Assembly (NCBI RefSeq): GCF_001429165.1
Contig: NZ_LMIR01000001.1
Span: 989,715 to 1,053,714 of the forward strand
Source of the DNA: Agromyces sp. Root81
GTDB lineage: Bacteria; Actinomycetota; Actinomycetes; Actinomycetales; Microbacteriaceae
Direction of reading: 5' to 3'
DNA length: 64,000 bases
The notes under the pieces were generated by a model that saw only the letters and a list, made by a program, of their open reading frames with translations, made no database searches and was not told where the DNA came from. Made by a program: the position numbers and the translations under genes. Numbering within the stretch: position 1 is the first letter of the stretch; the number at the start of each line of letters is the position of its first letter. Of this stretch, positions 25,625 to 35,794 are shown piece by piece.

Positions 25625-26686
25625 TCAGTCGAGTGCGCCGATGCGAGCGGCGATGGCGTCGCCGATCTGCGTGGTCGTGCGCCGGGTGCCGCCGCGTTCG
25701 GCGATGTCTGCGACGACCGCCCGCTGCACCTTCTGCGCGGCTGCGGCCCGGCCGAGGTGATCGAGCAGGAGCGCCACGGAGAGGATCGCGGCGGTCGGGT
25801 CGGCGATGCCCGTGCCCGCGATGTCGGGTGCCGAGCCGTGGACCGGCTCGAACATGCTGGGGAATCGGCGGTCGGGGTTGATGTTGCCCGAGGCCGCGAG
25901 CCCGATGCCGCCGCTGATCGCGCCGGCGAGATCGGTGAGGATGTCGCCGAAGAGGTTGTCGGTCACGATGACGTCGAATCTCGCCGGGTCGGTCACGAGG
26001 AAGATCGTCGCGGCGTCGACGTGCAGGTAGTCGACCGCGACCTCCGGGAACTCGGCGGCGACCGCGTCGACCGTGCGCTTCCACAGCGAACCGGCGAAGA
26101 CGAGCACGTTGGTCTTGTGCACGAGGGTCAGCTTCTTGCGAGGCCTGGCGGATGCCGCGGCGAACGCGTAGCGCACGACGCGCTCGACGCCGTAGGCGGT
26201 GTTGACCGAGACCTCGTTGGCGACCTCGGCCGGCGTGCCGACGCGGATCGCGCCGCCGTTGCCGACGTAGGGGCCCTCGGTGCCCTCGCGCACGACGACG
26301 AAGTCGACGTCGCCGGGTGCGGCGAGCGGGCTCGCGACGCCCGGATAGAGCACCGACGGCCGCAGGTTCACGTAGTGGTCGAGCTCGAAGCGCAGCTTCA
26401 GCAGCAGGCCGCGCTCGATGTTCGCCCCGACGAGGCGGGGGTCGCCGGGCACGCCGCCGACGGCGCCGAGCAGGATCGCGTCGTGGGACTTGATCGAGGC
26501 GAGGTCGTCGTCGGTCAGCACGTCGCCGGTCGCGAGGTAGCGGGCGGCGCCCAGGGAGAACTCGGTCTGCTCGAACGCGACATCCGACCCCTCGGTCGCC
26601 GCAGCGAGCGCCTTCAGCGCCTCTCCGACGACTTCGGGCCCGATCCCGTCACCGGGGATGACCGCGAGCTTGACCGTGTCCACCAT
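25625..26686 (-). CDS. leuB: 3-isopropylmalate dehydrogenase
   Basis: NAD-dependent beta-decarboxylating dehydrogenase of leucine synthesis, 353 residues. Substrate and metal motifs include GDGIGPEV (residues ~12-19), [20 protein letters not shown], the catalytic Lys in HKTNVL and the metal Asps in [30 protein letters not shown] is the NAD-binding loop. The start ATG at 26686 has GAAGGAGAATTC directly upstream. leuA, leuC and leuD are not in the window. Confidence 0.95.
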   Translation of the reverse strand: MVDTVKLAVIPGDGIGPEVVGEALKALAAATEGSDVAFEQTEFSLGAARYLATGDVLTDDDLASIKSHDAILLGAVGGVPGDPRLVGANIERGLLLKLRFELDHYVNLRPSVLYPGVASPLAAPGDVDFVVVREGTEGPYVGNGGAIRVGTPAEVANEVSVNTAYGVERVVRYAFAAASARPRKKLTLVHKTNVLVFAGSLWKRTVDAVAAEFPEVAVDYLHVDAATIFLVTDPARFDVIVTDNLFGDILTDLAGAISGGIGLAASGNINPDRRFPSMFEPVHGSAPDIAGTGIADPTAAILSVALLLDHLGRAAAAQKVQRAVVADIAERGGTRRTTTQIGDAIAARIGALD

Positions 26687-26758
26687 GAATTCTCCTTCGT
26701 GCGCCAGCCCTCCCAGCGTACTGTCCGCACGAGCGCGTGACACCCGCGACGGCCGGAC

Positions 26759-28336
26759 TCAGTCGTGGGCTGCTGCGCCGTTCGGGTTGCGCAGCGCGAG
26801 CACGGCGACGACCGCGGCGGCGACCATGAGCGCGACGCCGATCAGCGAGGTGATCACGACGCCCTCGTCGAAGGCCAGGGCAGCGGATGCCGCGAGCTGT
26901 TCACCGATCGCCGCGGGCAGCTGCTCGGAGACCGTCATGGCGCCGGCGAGCGTCTCGCTCGCGGTCGCGGCCTGCGCTGCGGTCAGCTCGGTGGGCAGCA
27001 CGATCGCGGCACTGTAGTGGGCGGCGAGGATCGACCCCAGCACAGCCGTGCCGAGCACGGCACCGAGCTCGTACGCGGTCTCGGAGACCGCCGAGGCGGC
27101 GCCCGCCTTCTCGGGCGGCGCACTCGAGAGGATGAGCTCGTTGGAGACGGTCTCGGCGGCGCCGATGCCGACGCCGAGCATCATGAACGCGATGACGACC
27201 GGGGCGATCGAGTCGGCGGTCGCGAAGAACGCGATGACGGCGTAGCCGCCTGCCGACAGGAGCAGCGCGATCGGCACGAGCACCCGCGGCCGGACGCGGC
27301 GCGCGATCGGTACGACGGCGAGGCCGGCGATGATCATCGCGACGAGACCCGGCAGCAGGGCGAGCCCGGCAGCCACCGGGGTGAGCCCGACGATGAGCTG
27401 GAGGTGCTGCGACACGAAGTAGAGGAAGCCGACGAGCGCGATGACGCTGAAGAGGTTCACGAGCACGGCACCGCCGAACGACCCCTGGCGGAACAGCCGC
27501 ACATCGAGCATCGGCGAGCGGCTCTTCAGCTGGCGACGCACGAACCAGACTCCGCAGAACAGGCCGAAGACGATCGCCTGGATGCCGAAGCCCGAGACCC
27601 CCTCGGTGGCGAGGGACTTGATGCCGAACACGACCGGCACCATCGCGGCGAGCGAGAGCAGGGTGCTCGGGATATCGATGCGCCCGGGAGCGGGGTCGCG
27701 GCTCTCGGGGATGAGCAGCGGCACGAGGATCAGCAGCGGCACGAGCACCGGCACGGCGAGCAGGAACACCGAGCCCCAGTGGAAGTGCTCGATGAGGACG
27801 CCGCCGACGAGCGGGCCGAGGGCGCTGCCTGCGGCGAAGCCGGAGGCCCAGATCGCGATCGCGAGGCGGCGCTGCTCGCGCTCGACGAACACCGTGCGAA
27901 GCAGCGACAGGGTCGAGGGCATGAGCATCGCGCCGAAGAATCCGAGCGCGGCGCGCGAGGCGATGAGCGCCTCCGCCGTCGGCGCGAACGCGGCGACGAC
28001 CGAGAGCACGGCGAAGCCGACGGAGCCGATGAGGAGCATGCGACGGCGACCGAAGCGGTCGCCCGCGCTGCCCATCGCCACGAGCAGGCCGGCGAGCACG
28101 AGCGGGTAGGCGTCGATGATCCAGAGCTGCTGGGCGGCGGTCGGCGCGAGGTCGCGCGAGATCGCGGGCAGCGCGAAGCTCAGCACCGTGTTGTCGACCG
28201 AGACGAGCAGCACGGGCAGCATGAGCACCGCGAGCGCGACCCAGGCGCGTCGGGGCGCGCGGGCGGTCGGCGTGTCGGGTGCCGGAGCGGCGTTCGCCAC
28301 GTTCGTGTGCACTGCGGTCTGGTTGGTGTCTGTCAT
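26759..28336 (-). CDS. DHA2-family MFS multidrug exporter
   Basis: A 525-residue protein with about 14 hydrophobic segments, the size and topology of drug:H+ antiporter family 2 (EmrB/QacA/LfrA-like). SVDNTVLSFALPAI in helix 1 is the D1 motif, GDRFGRRRMLLIGS the loop 2-3 motif A, and ALGPLVGGVLIEHF the antiporter motif C. A QacA-like extracytoplasmic loop lies near the C-terminus. It is divergent from a TetR regulator and shares a 30-bp operator with it, the classic repressor-exporter arrangement. Substrates are unknown. Confidence 0.93.
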   Translation of the reverse strand: MTDTNQTAVHTNVANAAPAPDTPTARAPRRAWVALAVLMLPVLLVSVDNTVLSFALPAISRDLAPTAAQQLWIIDAYPLVLAGLLVAMGSAGDRFGRRRMLLIGSVGFAVLSVVAAFAPTAEALIASRAALGFFGAMLMPSTLSLLRTVFVEREQRRLAIAIWASGFAAGSALGPLVGGVLIEHFHWGSVFLLAVPVLVPLLILVPLLIPESRDPAPGRIDIPSTLLSLAAMVPVVFGIKSLATEGVSGFGIQAIVFGLFCGVWFVRRQLKSRSPMLDVRLFRQGSFGGAVLVNLFSVIALVGFLYFVSQHLQLIVGLTPVAAGLALLPGLVAMIIAGLAVVPIARRVRPRVLVPIALLLSAGGYAVIAFFATADSIAPVVIAFMMLGVGIGAAETVSNELILSSAPPEKAGAASAVSETAYELGAVLGTAVLGSILAAHYSAAIVLPTELTAAQAATASETLAGAMTVSEQLPAAIGEQLAASAALAFDEGVVITSLIGVALMVAAAVVAVLALRNPNGAAAHD

Positions 28337-28359
28337 CTCAAGCTCGTTCGTCTCAGGCG

Positions 28360-28389
28360 GTTACTGTACCGTCCAGCTGGTATAGTAAC
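28360..28389. promoter_or_regulatory. TetR operator between exporter and regulator
   Basis: The inverted repeat GTTACTGTACC-N8-GGTATAGTAAC matches at 10 of 11 positions per arm. It contains TATAGT (28381-28386), a -10-like element for the plus strand, and TACAGT (28363-28368) for the minus strand. Repressor binding here would block both genes. Confidence 0.75.
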
Positions 28390-28440
28390 AGACATGCCCT
28401 GCACGTCGTCAACCTCCCCCCGATCGGCCACACTGGGATC

Positions 28441-29004
28441 ATGAGTCGCCCGCCCGCCGCCCGAGAAGCCGTGCTCGACGCTTTCGAGCGCATCATCATC
28501 GCCGACGGCGAGCGCACCGCCACGCTCGACGCCACCGCCCGTGCCGCAGGAGTCTCCAAGGGCGGCCTGCTCTACCACTTCGGCTCGAGGCACGCCCTCA
28601 TCGCGGGTCTCATCGAACGACTGCACCGCCTCGTCGACGGCGACGTGGCGCGCATCCACTCGGCACCCGACGGCCCGATCTCCTACTTCGTGCGCTCGTC
28701 GGTCGATCTCGAGTCCCCGCTCGACCACAGCTTCGTCGCCGCCGTGCGGCTCGCGCAGGGCGGTGACCGCCAGGCAGCCGCCGCGATCGACGCGGTGCGC
28801 ACTCGCTGGCTCGAGGAGATCGGCCGCCACGTCGACGACCCGGCACTGGCTCTCGCGATCACGCTCATCGGCGACGGCCTCTACTACCACTCGGCCCTGC
28901 GCGCCGAGGTCGAGGCGTCGGCACTCGGCGATGACGACATCGGCCCCGTGCAGATGGACGAGCTCGTCACCATGCTCGAGCGCATCGCCCGCACCGGGCA
29001 GTAG
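28441..29004 (+). CDS. TetR-family repressor of the drug exporter
   Basis: A 187-residue TetR/AcrR regulator. The helix-turn-helix is ATLDATARAAGVSKGGLLYHFGS (residues ~27-49). The C-terminal ligand domain is of the short TetR_C type with DGLYYHSAL near residue 146. The ATG at 28441 is preceded by CACACT-N6, so a leaderless transcript is possible; otherwise transcription starts near the operator. Expected to respond to the exporter's substrates. Confidence 0.92.
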   Translation: MSRPPAAREAVLDAFERIIIADGERTATLDATARAAGVSKGGLLYHFGSRHALIAGLIERLHRLVDGDVARIHSAPDGPISYFVRSSVDLESPLDHSFVAAVRLAQGGDRQAAAAIDAVRTRWLEEIGRHVDDPALALAITLIGDGLYYHSALRAEVEASALGDDDIGPVQMDELVTMLERIARTGQ

Positions 29005-29009
29005 ACGAC

Positions 29010-29054
29010 GGATGCCCCGGCGCGCGCTGCCGAGCAGCAAGCGCCGGGGCATCC
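29010..29054. terminator. Terminator between tetR and serA
   Basis: The 14-bp stem GGATGCCCCGGCGC/GCGCCGGGGCATCC (29010-29023 with 29041-29054) with a 17-base loop, 5 bases after the tetR stop and between convergent genes. Confidence 0.75.
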
Positions 29055-29070
29055 CTTCGACAAGCTCAGG
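29054..29070. repeat. Single CTTCGACAAGCTCAGG element
   Basis: CCTTCGACAAGCTCAGG directly abuts the terminator. This short sequence is familiar as a dispersed intergenic repeat unit in many high-GC genomes (recalled, not searched). Only one copy was noticed here. Confidence 0.4.
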
Positions 29071-29092
29071 ACGGCGCCGGTCGTTCGGATCG

Positions 29093-30682
29093 CTACTCGG
29101 TGATGTCGACCTCGACGAAGAGGCTCGCGTCGATCGCCTCGCGGACGCGCTCGAGCACGTCGGCGGGCACCGGCGAGTCGACGGTCAGCACGCTGAGCGC
29201 CTGCCCGCCGGCCTCGCGACGAGCGATCTGCATGCCCGCGATGTTGATGCCGGCCTCGCCGAACTCGCGGCCGTAGACCGCGACGATGCCGGGACGGTCG
29301 GCGTACTCCATGACGATGTGGGTCGTCGCGATCGGCACCTCGAGCTCGAACCCGTTGACGGCGACGAGCTTCTCGATCTGCTTCGGCCCCGTGAGCGTGC
29401 CCGAGACCGAGACCTGGCGGCCGTCGGCGAGCGCGCCCGTGAGCGTGATCACGTTGCGGTACTCGGGCGACTCGGCTGCCGTGATGAGGCGCACGTCGAC
29501 GCCGCGCTGCTCGGCGAGCAGCGGCGCGTTCACGTACGAGACCGTCTCGCTGACGACGTTGGTGAAGACGCCCTTCAGGGCGGCGAGCTTCAGCGCGCTC
29601 ACGTCGTACTCGACGAGCTCGCCGCGCACCTCGACGTCGAGGCTCGTGAGCGGCCCGTTCGCGATGCCGGCGAAGAGCTGGCCGAGCTTCTCGACGAGCG
29701 GGATGCCGGGACGCACGTACGGGTCGATGACGCCGCCGGCCACGTTGACCGCGTCGGGCACGAGTTCGCCGGCGAGGGCGAGCCGCACCGACTTCGCGAC
29801 CGAGACACCCGCCTTCTCCTGCGCCTCGTCGGTCGACGCGCCGAGGTGCGGCGTCACGACGATGTTCGGCAGGCCGAGGAGCGGCGAGTCGCGCGGCGGC
29901 TCGGAGACGAACACGTCGACGGCCGCACCGGCGATGGTGCGGCTGACGAGCGCGTCGTGCAGCGCGTCCTCGTCGATGAGCCCGCCGCGCGCGACGTTCA
30001 CGATGAACGCCGTCGGCTTCATGCGGGCGAACTGCTCGGTGCCGATCATGCCCGTGGTCTCGGGCGTCTTCGGCATGTGGATCGTGATGAAGTCGCTCTG
30101 CTCGAGCAGCTCGTCGAGGCTCACGGTCTGCACGCCCAGCTGCTGCGCGCGCGCCGCAGTGATGTAGGGGTCGTACGCGATCACGTTGGTGCCGAACGCC
30201 TGCAGGCGGGCGGCGATGAGCGCGCCGATGCGGCCGAGGCCGATGATGCCGATGGTCTTCTCGTAGAGCTCGACACCGGTGTAGGCCGACCGCTTCCACT
30301 CCCCCTGTGCGAGAGCGGAGTGCGCTGCCGGGATGTGGCGGGCGAGGCTCAGGATGTGGCCGACGGTCAGCTCGGCGGCCGAGATGATGTTCGACGTGGG
30401 CGCGTTGACGACCATGACGCCGGCCGCGGTCGCGGCCTTGATGTCGACGTTGTCGAGTCCGACGCCGGCACGGGCGACGACCTTCAGCTTCGGCGCGGCG
30501 GCGATCGCCTCGGCATCGACCTTCGTGGCGGAGCGCACGAGGATCGCGTCGGCGTCGGCCAGCGCCGCGAGCAGCGCGGGCCGGTCGGTGCCGTCGACGG
30601 ACCTGACGTCGAAGTCGGGACCGAGGGCCTCGACGGTGGCGGGCGAGAGTTCTTCGGCGATCAGCACGACCGGCTTTGACAC
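29093..30682 (-). CDS. serA: D-3-phosphoglycerate dehydrogenase, long ACT-containing form
   Basis: First enzyme of serine synthesis, oxidising 3-phosphoglycerate with NAD+. At 529 residues it is the type 1 long form: the catalytic/NAD-binding domain has RAGVGLDNVD, the nucleotide loop GIIGLGRIG near residue 150, NVARGGLIDE and the catalytic His in VVTPHLGAST. An intervening domain (about 310-450) and a C-terminal ACT domain (about 455-529, ADRPGIVAVYGREFGEAGINI) should give serine feedback control. The GTG start at 30682 has GAAGGA 7 bases upstream. It stands as a single gene near the ilv genes. Confidence 0.96.
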   Translation of the reverse strand: MSKPVVLIAEELSPATVEALGPDFDVRSVDGTDRPALLAALADADAILVRSATKVDAEAIAAAPKLKVVARAGVGLDNVDIKAATAAGVMVVNAPTSNIISAAELTVGHILSLARHIPAAHSALAQGEWKRSAYTGVELYEKTIGIIGLGRIGALIAARLQAFGTNVIAYDPYITAARAQQLGVQTVSLDELLEQSDFITIHMPKTPETTGMIGTEQFARMKPTAFIVNVARGGLIDEDALHDALVSRTIAGAAVDVFVSEPPRDSPLLGLPNIVVTPHLGASTDEAQEKAGVSVAKSVRLALAGELVPDAVNVAGGVIDPYVRPGIPLVEKLGQLFAGIANGPLTSLDVEVRGELVEYDVSALKLAALKGVFTNVVSETVSYVNAPLLAEQRGVDVRLITAAESPEYRNVITLTGALADGRQVSVSGTLTGPKQIEKLVAVNGFELEVPIATTHIVMEYADRPGIVAVYGREFGEAGINIAGMQIARREAGGQALSVLTVDSPVPADVLERVREAIDASLFVEVDITE

Positions 30683-30813
30683 GAACGATTCCTTCGGGTG
30701 ATGCGCGCGCACGACACTGCGACTTGCGGTGGGATGCGCCACACGCCTTCGGGGCGCCTACCCGTTCACTCTACTGGAGCGCGCATTCCGCAGCCGTTGT
30801 GTGACGCCGCGCA

Positions 30814-31200
30814 TCAGGAGAGGTCGAGGACAGCAAGCCCGAATGACGCGAAGTCAGCGGCGAGCACCTGCACGAGCGCGAATCCCGCCAGGAAGAGCAC
30901 CAGCTGCGCGAGCGGCGAGCGTCGCCGCCCCAGCCAGAATGCCGCGCCGAACACGAGGAGCGGCACGGCGATGCCGGCCACGAGCAGCGCCCAGCCGGCG
31001 CCGGTGATGGCGACGCCGAGTTCGCCTGCCGTGATGTTCATGCCGACGAGGGTGCCGACCGCCTCCCAGACGTCGTAGGCGTAGAAGATGCCGAACGCCA
31101 CGGCGATCGAGATCGCGAGCCAGAGCGGAGTGGCCGGCCGGCCGGTCGCCTGGTCGGCGCTCGTCGCGGTCGACCCGGTGGGTGCGGATGCCTCGGTCAT
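30814..31200 (-). CDS. Membrane protein of unknown function, 128 residues
   Basis: Unrecognised. A Thr/Ala/Ser-rich N-terminus of ~25 residues is followed by three hydrophobic segments at about residues 26-50, 62-90 and 97-120, with a WLGRRRSP basic turn after the second. The ATG at 31200 comes one base after the stop of the preceding gene, so the two are one transcription unit. Gene neighbours in the unit are two further membrane proteins and cutC. Confidence 0.75.
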   Translation of the reverse strand: MTEASAPTGSTATSADQATGRPATPLWLAISIAVAFGIFYAYDVWEAVGTLVGMNITAGELGVAITGAGWALLVAGIAVPLLVFGAAFWLGRRRSPLAQLVLFLAGFALVQVLAADFASFGLAVLDLS

Positions 31201-31201
31201 C

Positions 31202-31684
31202 TCAACCTCGCAGCAGGAACGGGACGGGAACGAGCAGCACGGCACCGGCGATCAGCCAGATCAGGCGCGCCCGTCGGTGGTCGGCGGCGAGCCAGAGCAC
31301 CGCGCCGAACCACAGCGGCGCGGCGAGCACGGCGAACCAGCTGCCGAGCCCGTACATGAACTGGGCGACGGGGTCGGCGAAGACCGGCGCCTCGCCGAGC
31401 GCCACGACGAGCCAGCCGATGGCGTAGAGCAGGTAGATGCCGCCCAGCACTCCGAGCACGACCAGCTCGGCCGAGCTGGTCTGCGACGCGGCATCCGCGA
31501 CCTCGGCGTTCTCGGCCTCGGACGCGGACTCGTCATCGGCGATGGCCGCGCGATGCTCGTCGGGCGAATCGCCCTCGGCTGCCGGGACCGCCGCCGGAGC
31601 GCCGACAGTCTTCCATCCGGGCGCGAGGGTCGGGTCGTCGTCGCCCTCCCAGCGCAGCGCGTCGTCGTCGGAGTCGCGGGTCAT
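31202..31684 (-). CDS. Membrane protein of unknown function, 160 residues
   Basis: Unrecognised. The first ~75 residues are acidic and Ala/Ser-rich (DDDALRWEGDDD), likely cytosolic and disordered. Three hydrophobic segments follow at about residues 72-95, 107-132 and 138-158. The ATG at 31684 is chosen because an upstream start at 31729 would run into the previous gene's end. It sits 26 bases after the 31711-32766 gene and directly before the 128-residue membrane protein. Confidence 0.75.
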   Translation of the reverse strand: MTRDSDDDALRWEGDDDPTLAPGWKTVGAPAAVPAAEGDSPDEHRAAIADDESASEAENAEVADAASQTSSAELVVLGVLGGIYLLYAIGWLVVALGEAPVFADPVAQFMYGLGSWFAVLAAPLWFGAVLWLAADHRRARLIWLIAGAVLLVPVPFLLRG

Positions 31685-31710
31685 GCTCACCACATTAGCG
31701 ACCGGGCGCG

Positions 31711-32766
31711 TCAGGGAACGGGGATGCACGTGCCTTCGACGTCGGGCAGCACGATTCCGAACTCGAAGTCGATGTGTGCCGACTCCACGGCGCCGAGCGA
31801 TCCGCCGCCCAGGAACGGTTCGTCATGGATCCGTTCGCCGGATCCGAGCCCAGCGGCCTGCCAGGCCGCGACGATGCGGTCGGCCGCCGCCACGTTGCCC
31901 TCGGTGACCTCGCGATCGTGCTCGTCGCTCGACGTGTCGGTGATCACCCCGGTCGTGAACTCGCCGCCGAGGCGCAGCTTGACGCCACCCTCGCACGCCT
32001 CCTCGACGACCGCGAGCGGCCGCGTGGCGGACCAGACCGCGATGGTGCCCGCGGCGGCGGCCGTGGTGTCGGCGAGCTGCGCGAACTGGCGGCGCGCCTC
32101 CTCGAGCGACGGGAGCGGCTGCTCCGGCACAACCGGCTCCTCGACGTACCCGGATGAGCCGCCGGGATCGGGGAATCCGCCCTCGGACGAGCCGCCGTCG
32201 TCGAGCGGCTCCGCCGGCATCGGGGGTGGGAACGCGTTCGAGAAGAGGAGGACGAGCGCGAGCACGAGCGCCCCGAACGAGACTCCGAGCGCCGTCAGCA
32301 GCCGCGCGATCGCCCCGGGCCAGGATGCCGTCGGGCGAGCGCGCGTCCACCACAGCGCCGCCGCCGGCACGACGAGGGCGATCGCCACCCATGACCAGCC
32401 GATGATCACGTCGCCGACGGGCCGCTCGAAGACGACGAGCATCGGCAGCGAGAGCGCTGCGCCGCCGAACGGCACGACGAGCGTTTCGGCAGACGATGCC
32501 CAGTGCAGTGCACGGCCGACGACGAGCAGGGCCGCCGCGCCCACGCCGCTCGCCGCCGCGGCCATCGGGATCGCCAGCAGGACCGGGCCGAAGCGGAAGG
32601 GGCCGAGGAGCGGAAAGACCACCAGCCCGGCGACGATCGCGATGAAGGCGCCGATCAGGAGGCTCCGCGCCAGGAGCAGCACGGCAGCGCGAAACAGCCC
32701 TTCCGTGCCGGAGCTGCCCGGTTCAGGCGGCTGCAGTACCGGAACGGGCGGCGGCGCGATCGTCAT
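31711..32766 (-). CDS. Membrane protein with extracytoplasmic C-terminal domain
   Basis: Unrecognised 351-residue protein. A Pro-rich start is followed by about five hydrophobic segments between residues 25 and 185, then a Pro/Gly/Glu-rich linker (about 190-225). The last ~125 residues form a soluble domain with two cysteines (EEACEGG and EGTCIPVP), which could make a disulfide outside the membrane. The ATG overlaps the cutC stop as ATGA, so it is translationally coupled to cutC, and the next membrane-protein gene follows after 26 bases. Confidence 0.75.
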   Translation of the reverse strand: MTIAPPPVPVLQPPEPGSSGTEGLFRAAVLLLARSLLIGAFIAIVAGLVVFPLLGPFRFGPVLLAIPMAAAASGVGAAALLVVGRALHWASSAETLVVPFGGAALSLPMLVVFERPVGDVIIGWSWVAIALVVPAAALWWTRARPTASWPGAIARLLTALGVSFGALVLALVLLFSNAFPPPMPAEPLDDGGSSEGGFPDPGGSSGYVEEPVVPEQPLPSLEEARRQFAQLADTTAAAAGTIAVWSATRPLAVVEEACEGGVKLRLGGEFTTGVITDTSSDEHDREVTEGNVAAADRIVAAWQAAGLGSGERIHDEPFLGGGSLGAVESAHIDFEFGIVLPDVEGTCIPVP

Positions 32767-33503
32767 CGCACGGCGCCTGCAGCGGCGGCGACGGCAGCCC
32801 GGACGAGGTCGGCGTCGGTCACGTCGAAGCCGTCGACGCCGCCGCCCGGGCCGCTCGGGCCTCCGCGAGTCGCCACGGCCCGCGCCGAGAGATGCACCGC
32901 GTCGAGGCCCGCTGCGGCGAGCCCGGCGATGTCGTCGATGCGCACCCCGCCACCCGCCATGATCTCGAGCGAGCCGGACTCGGCGGCCATCCGCGTCAAC
33001 GCGGCGAGACCGGAACGGCAGTCGGGCGCCCCGCCCGATGTCAGCACGCGCCGCACCCCCAGTTCCTGGAGTGCGGCGACCGAAGCGATCGGGTCGGCGC
33101 TCGCGTCGACGGCACGGTGCACCGTCACGTCGCCGCCCGACGCCGCCTCGACGAATCGCCTGACGGCGGAGCGGTCGAGCTCCCCCGCGTCGGTGAGCGC
33201 GCCGACGACGACCCCGTCGGCACCGGCCGCGATCGCGGCGCGGATGTCACGGTCGATCGTGTCGAGTTCGTCGGCGTCGTAGGCGAATCCGCCGCCGCGC
33301 GGGCGCACCAGCACGTGCACGAAGCCCGGCGTCGCCGCGTCGCGTGCCGCGGCAGCGGCGGCCTCGATGAGGCCGACCGAGGGGGTCAGCCCGCCGAAGC
33401 CGAGCGCCTGGCAGAGCTCCACGCGAGCGGCACCCGCTGTGAGAGCGACGCGCACCCCCGCGACATCCTGAACGGCGACCTCGACCGGGAGAGTTCGTGA
33501 CAT
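32763..33503 (-). CDS. cutC: CutC family protein
   Basis: A 246-residue TIM-barrel protein of the CutC family, once linked to copper tolerance but with an unproven role; some members may be hydrolases. Conserved stretches are ARVELCQALGFGGLTPS (about residue 30), VHVLVRPRGGGFAYDADE, DGVVVGALT, TVHRAVDAS and VRRVLTSGG. The ATG at 33503 has no strong ribosome binding site. It is the first gene of an operon that continues with three membrane proteins of unknown function. Confidence 0.92.
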   Translation of the reverse strand: MSRTLPVEVAVQDVAGVRVALTAGAARVELCQALGFGGLTPSVGLIEAAAAAARDAATPGFVHVLVRPRGGGFAYDADELDTIDRDIRAAIAAGADGVVVGALTDAGELDRSAVRRFVEAASGGDVTVHRAVDASADPIASVAALQELGVRRVLTSGGAPDCRSGLAALTRMAAESGSLEIMAGGGVRIDDIAGLAAAGLDAVHLSARAVATRGGPSGPGGGVDGFDVTDADLVRAAVAAAAGAVR

Positions 33504-33670
33504 TCCCGACACGCTACCCGGTCGCGGCGAGGCCGCGACGCCCGGTGCGCGCAGCGCGTCGCCGAATCGGTGTCCGACGAAGCCATGATGACGATTCCGC
33601 GTCGTTCTCCCCTCCGCCGACCCCGTTCCAATATGCTCATCGCGGCACTCAACCCCTCGGAAGGACGAAC

Positions 33671-34513
33671 GTGGCAGAGCAGAGCAAGAAGAAGGTCGTA
33701 CGAGTCGAGTCCACGACGGCGGAGGACGGCGGCAGCACGACCGTCGCCGATACCGCCGACGCACGGACGTGGACCCCGACCCCCGAAGCGAAGAAGCAGG
33801 CCACGACGTTCCGGCTGATCGCCGGCGGTCTCTGGCTGCTCGCCATCGCCGGTGAGGCGTTCACGATCTTCTGGGTGCTGCGTCAGGTACCGGTGAACAT
33901 GGTGCTGCTGATCGTGCTCATCGTCGTGATCGGCGCGCTCGCGATCGGCGGCTCGCTGCTCTGGAAGAAGGCGAACCGCCTCGACCCCGCGTCGAAGGAG
34001 GACAAGACGCGCTTCTTCGTGCAGAACCAGCTCGGCGCGATCATCGCGGTCATCGCGTTCCTGCCGCTCATCATCCTGATCTTCACGAACAAGGACATGG
34101 ACGGCAAGCAGAAGGCGCTCGCCGGCATCATCGCGATCGTCATCGGCGGCGGTGCACTGGCACTCGGCGTGGACTACAATCCGCCCTCGGTCGAGCAGTA
34201 CACCGAGGAGTCGAACGTCATCGTGCAGCTGACGGGCGAAGACCTCGTGTACTGGACGAAGTCGGGCTCGGTCTTCCACGTCTGCTCCGAAGTGCCCGAC
34301 GTCAACAAGGAGTCGAAGGACGGCCAGATCTACGAGGGCACCGTCGCCGCCGCGCACGCCGCCGGCAAGGACCGCCTCGTCAGCTACTGGCAGCGCGAGG
34401 CCGTGAACTACTGCGGCTACAGCCAGGAGCAGGTCGACGCGGTGGCCGGAGACGCCGCCTCCGACTCGGAGGAGTCCGTCGAGGCCCCCGAGGAGACCCC
34501 GGCCGCGGAGTAG
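33671..34513 (+). CDS. Four-helix membrane protein with Cys-containing C-terminal domain
   Basis: Unrecognised 280-residue protein of a kind frequent in Microbacteriaceae. A ~40-residue polar N-terminus is followed by four hydrophobic segments at about residues 45-70, 76-98, 122-140 and 152-172. A ~100-residue C-terminal domain carries two cysteines (FHVCSEV and NYCGYS) and an acidic tail. The GTG start at 33671 has AAGGA 5-6 bases upstream. Topology with both cysteines outside is likely. It is a single gene closed by a strong terminator. Confidence 0.78.
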   Translation: MAEQSKKKVVRVESTTAEDGGSTTVADTADARTWTPTPEAKKQATTFRLIAGGLWLLAIAGEAFTIFWVLRQVPVNMVLLIVLIVVIGALAIGGSLLWKKANRLDPASKEDKTRFFVQNQLGAIIAVIAFLPLIILIFTNKDMDGKQKALAGIIAIVIGGGALALGVDYNPPSVEQYTEESNVIVQLTGEDLVYWTKSGSVFHVCSEVPDVNKESKDGQIYEGTVAAAHAAGKDRLVSYWQREAVNYCGYSQEQVDAVAGDAASDSEESVEAPEETPAAE

Positions 34514-34532
34514 CGCTCCGTCGCGGAAGCAA

Positions 34533-34568
34533 GCGAAGGCCCGTCCGGTTCCCCGGGCGGGCCTTCGC
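34533..34568 (+). terminator. Terminator after the 280-residue membrane protein
   Basis: A 16-bp stem with one G-T pair (34533-34548 with 34553-34568) and a TTCC loop, 20 bases after the stop codon. Confidence 0.8.
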
Positions 34569-34650
34569 GTGCACCCTGACCACACACGCGGCGGCCCCGT
34601 GACACGGGCTTCAGCGCAACCCGCGCTGCTCGTTCGTGCAGCGCACGGGA

Positions 34651-34683
34651 ACGGCCCGCTCCGGAGCATCCGGAGCGGGCCGT
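34651..34683 (-). terminator. Terminator of the ilv operon
   Basis: A perfect 15-bp stem (34651-34665 with 34669-34683) with a 3-base loop, 34 bases after the ilvC stop on the minus strand. Confidence 0.78.
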
Positions 34684-34717
34684 CAGTGCTGCGATGCAGC
34701 GGGTGATCGAGTGCGGA

Positions 34718-35794
<1,077 letters not shown>

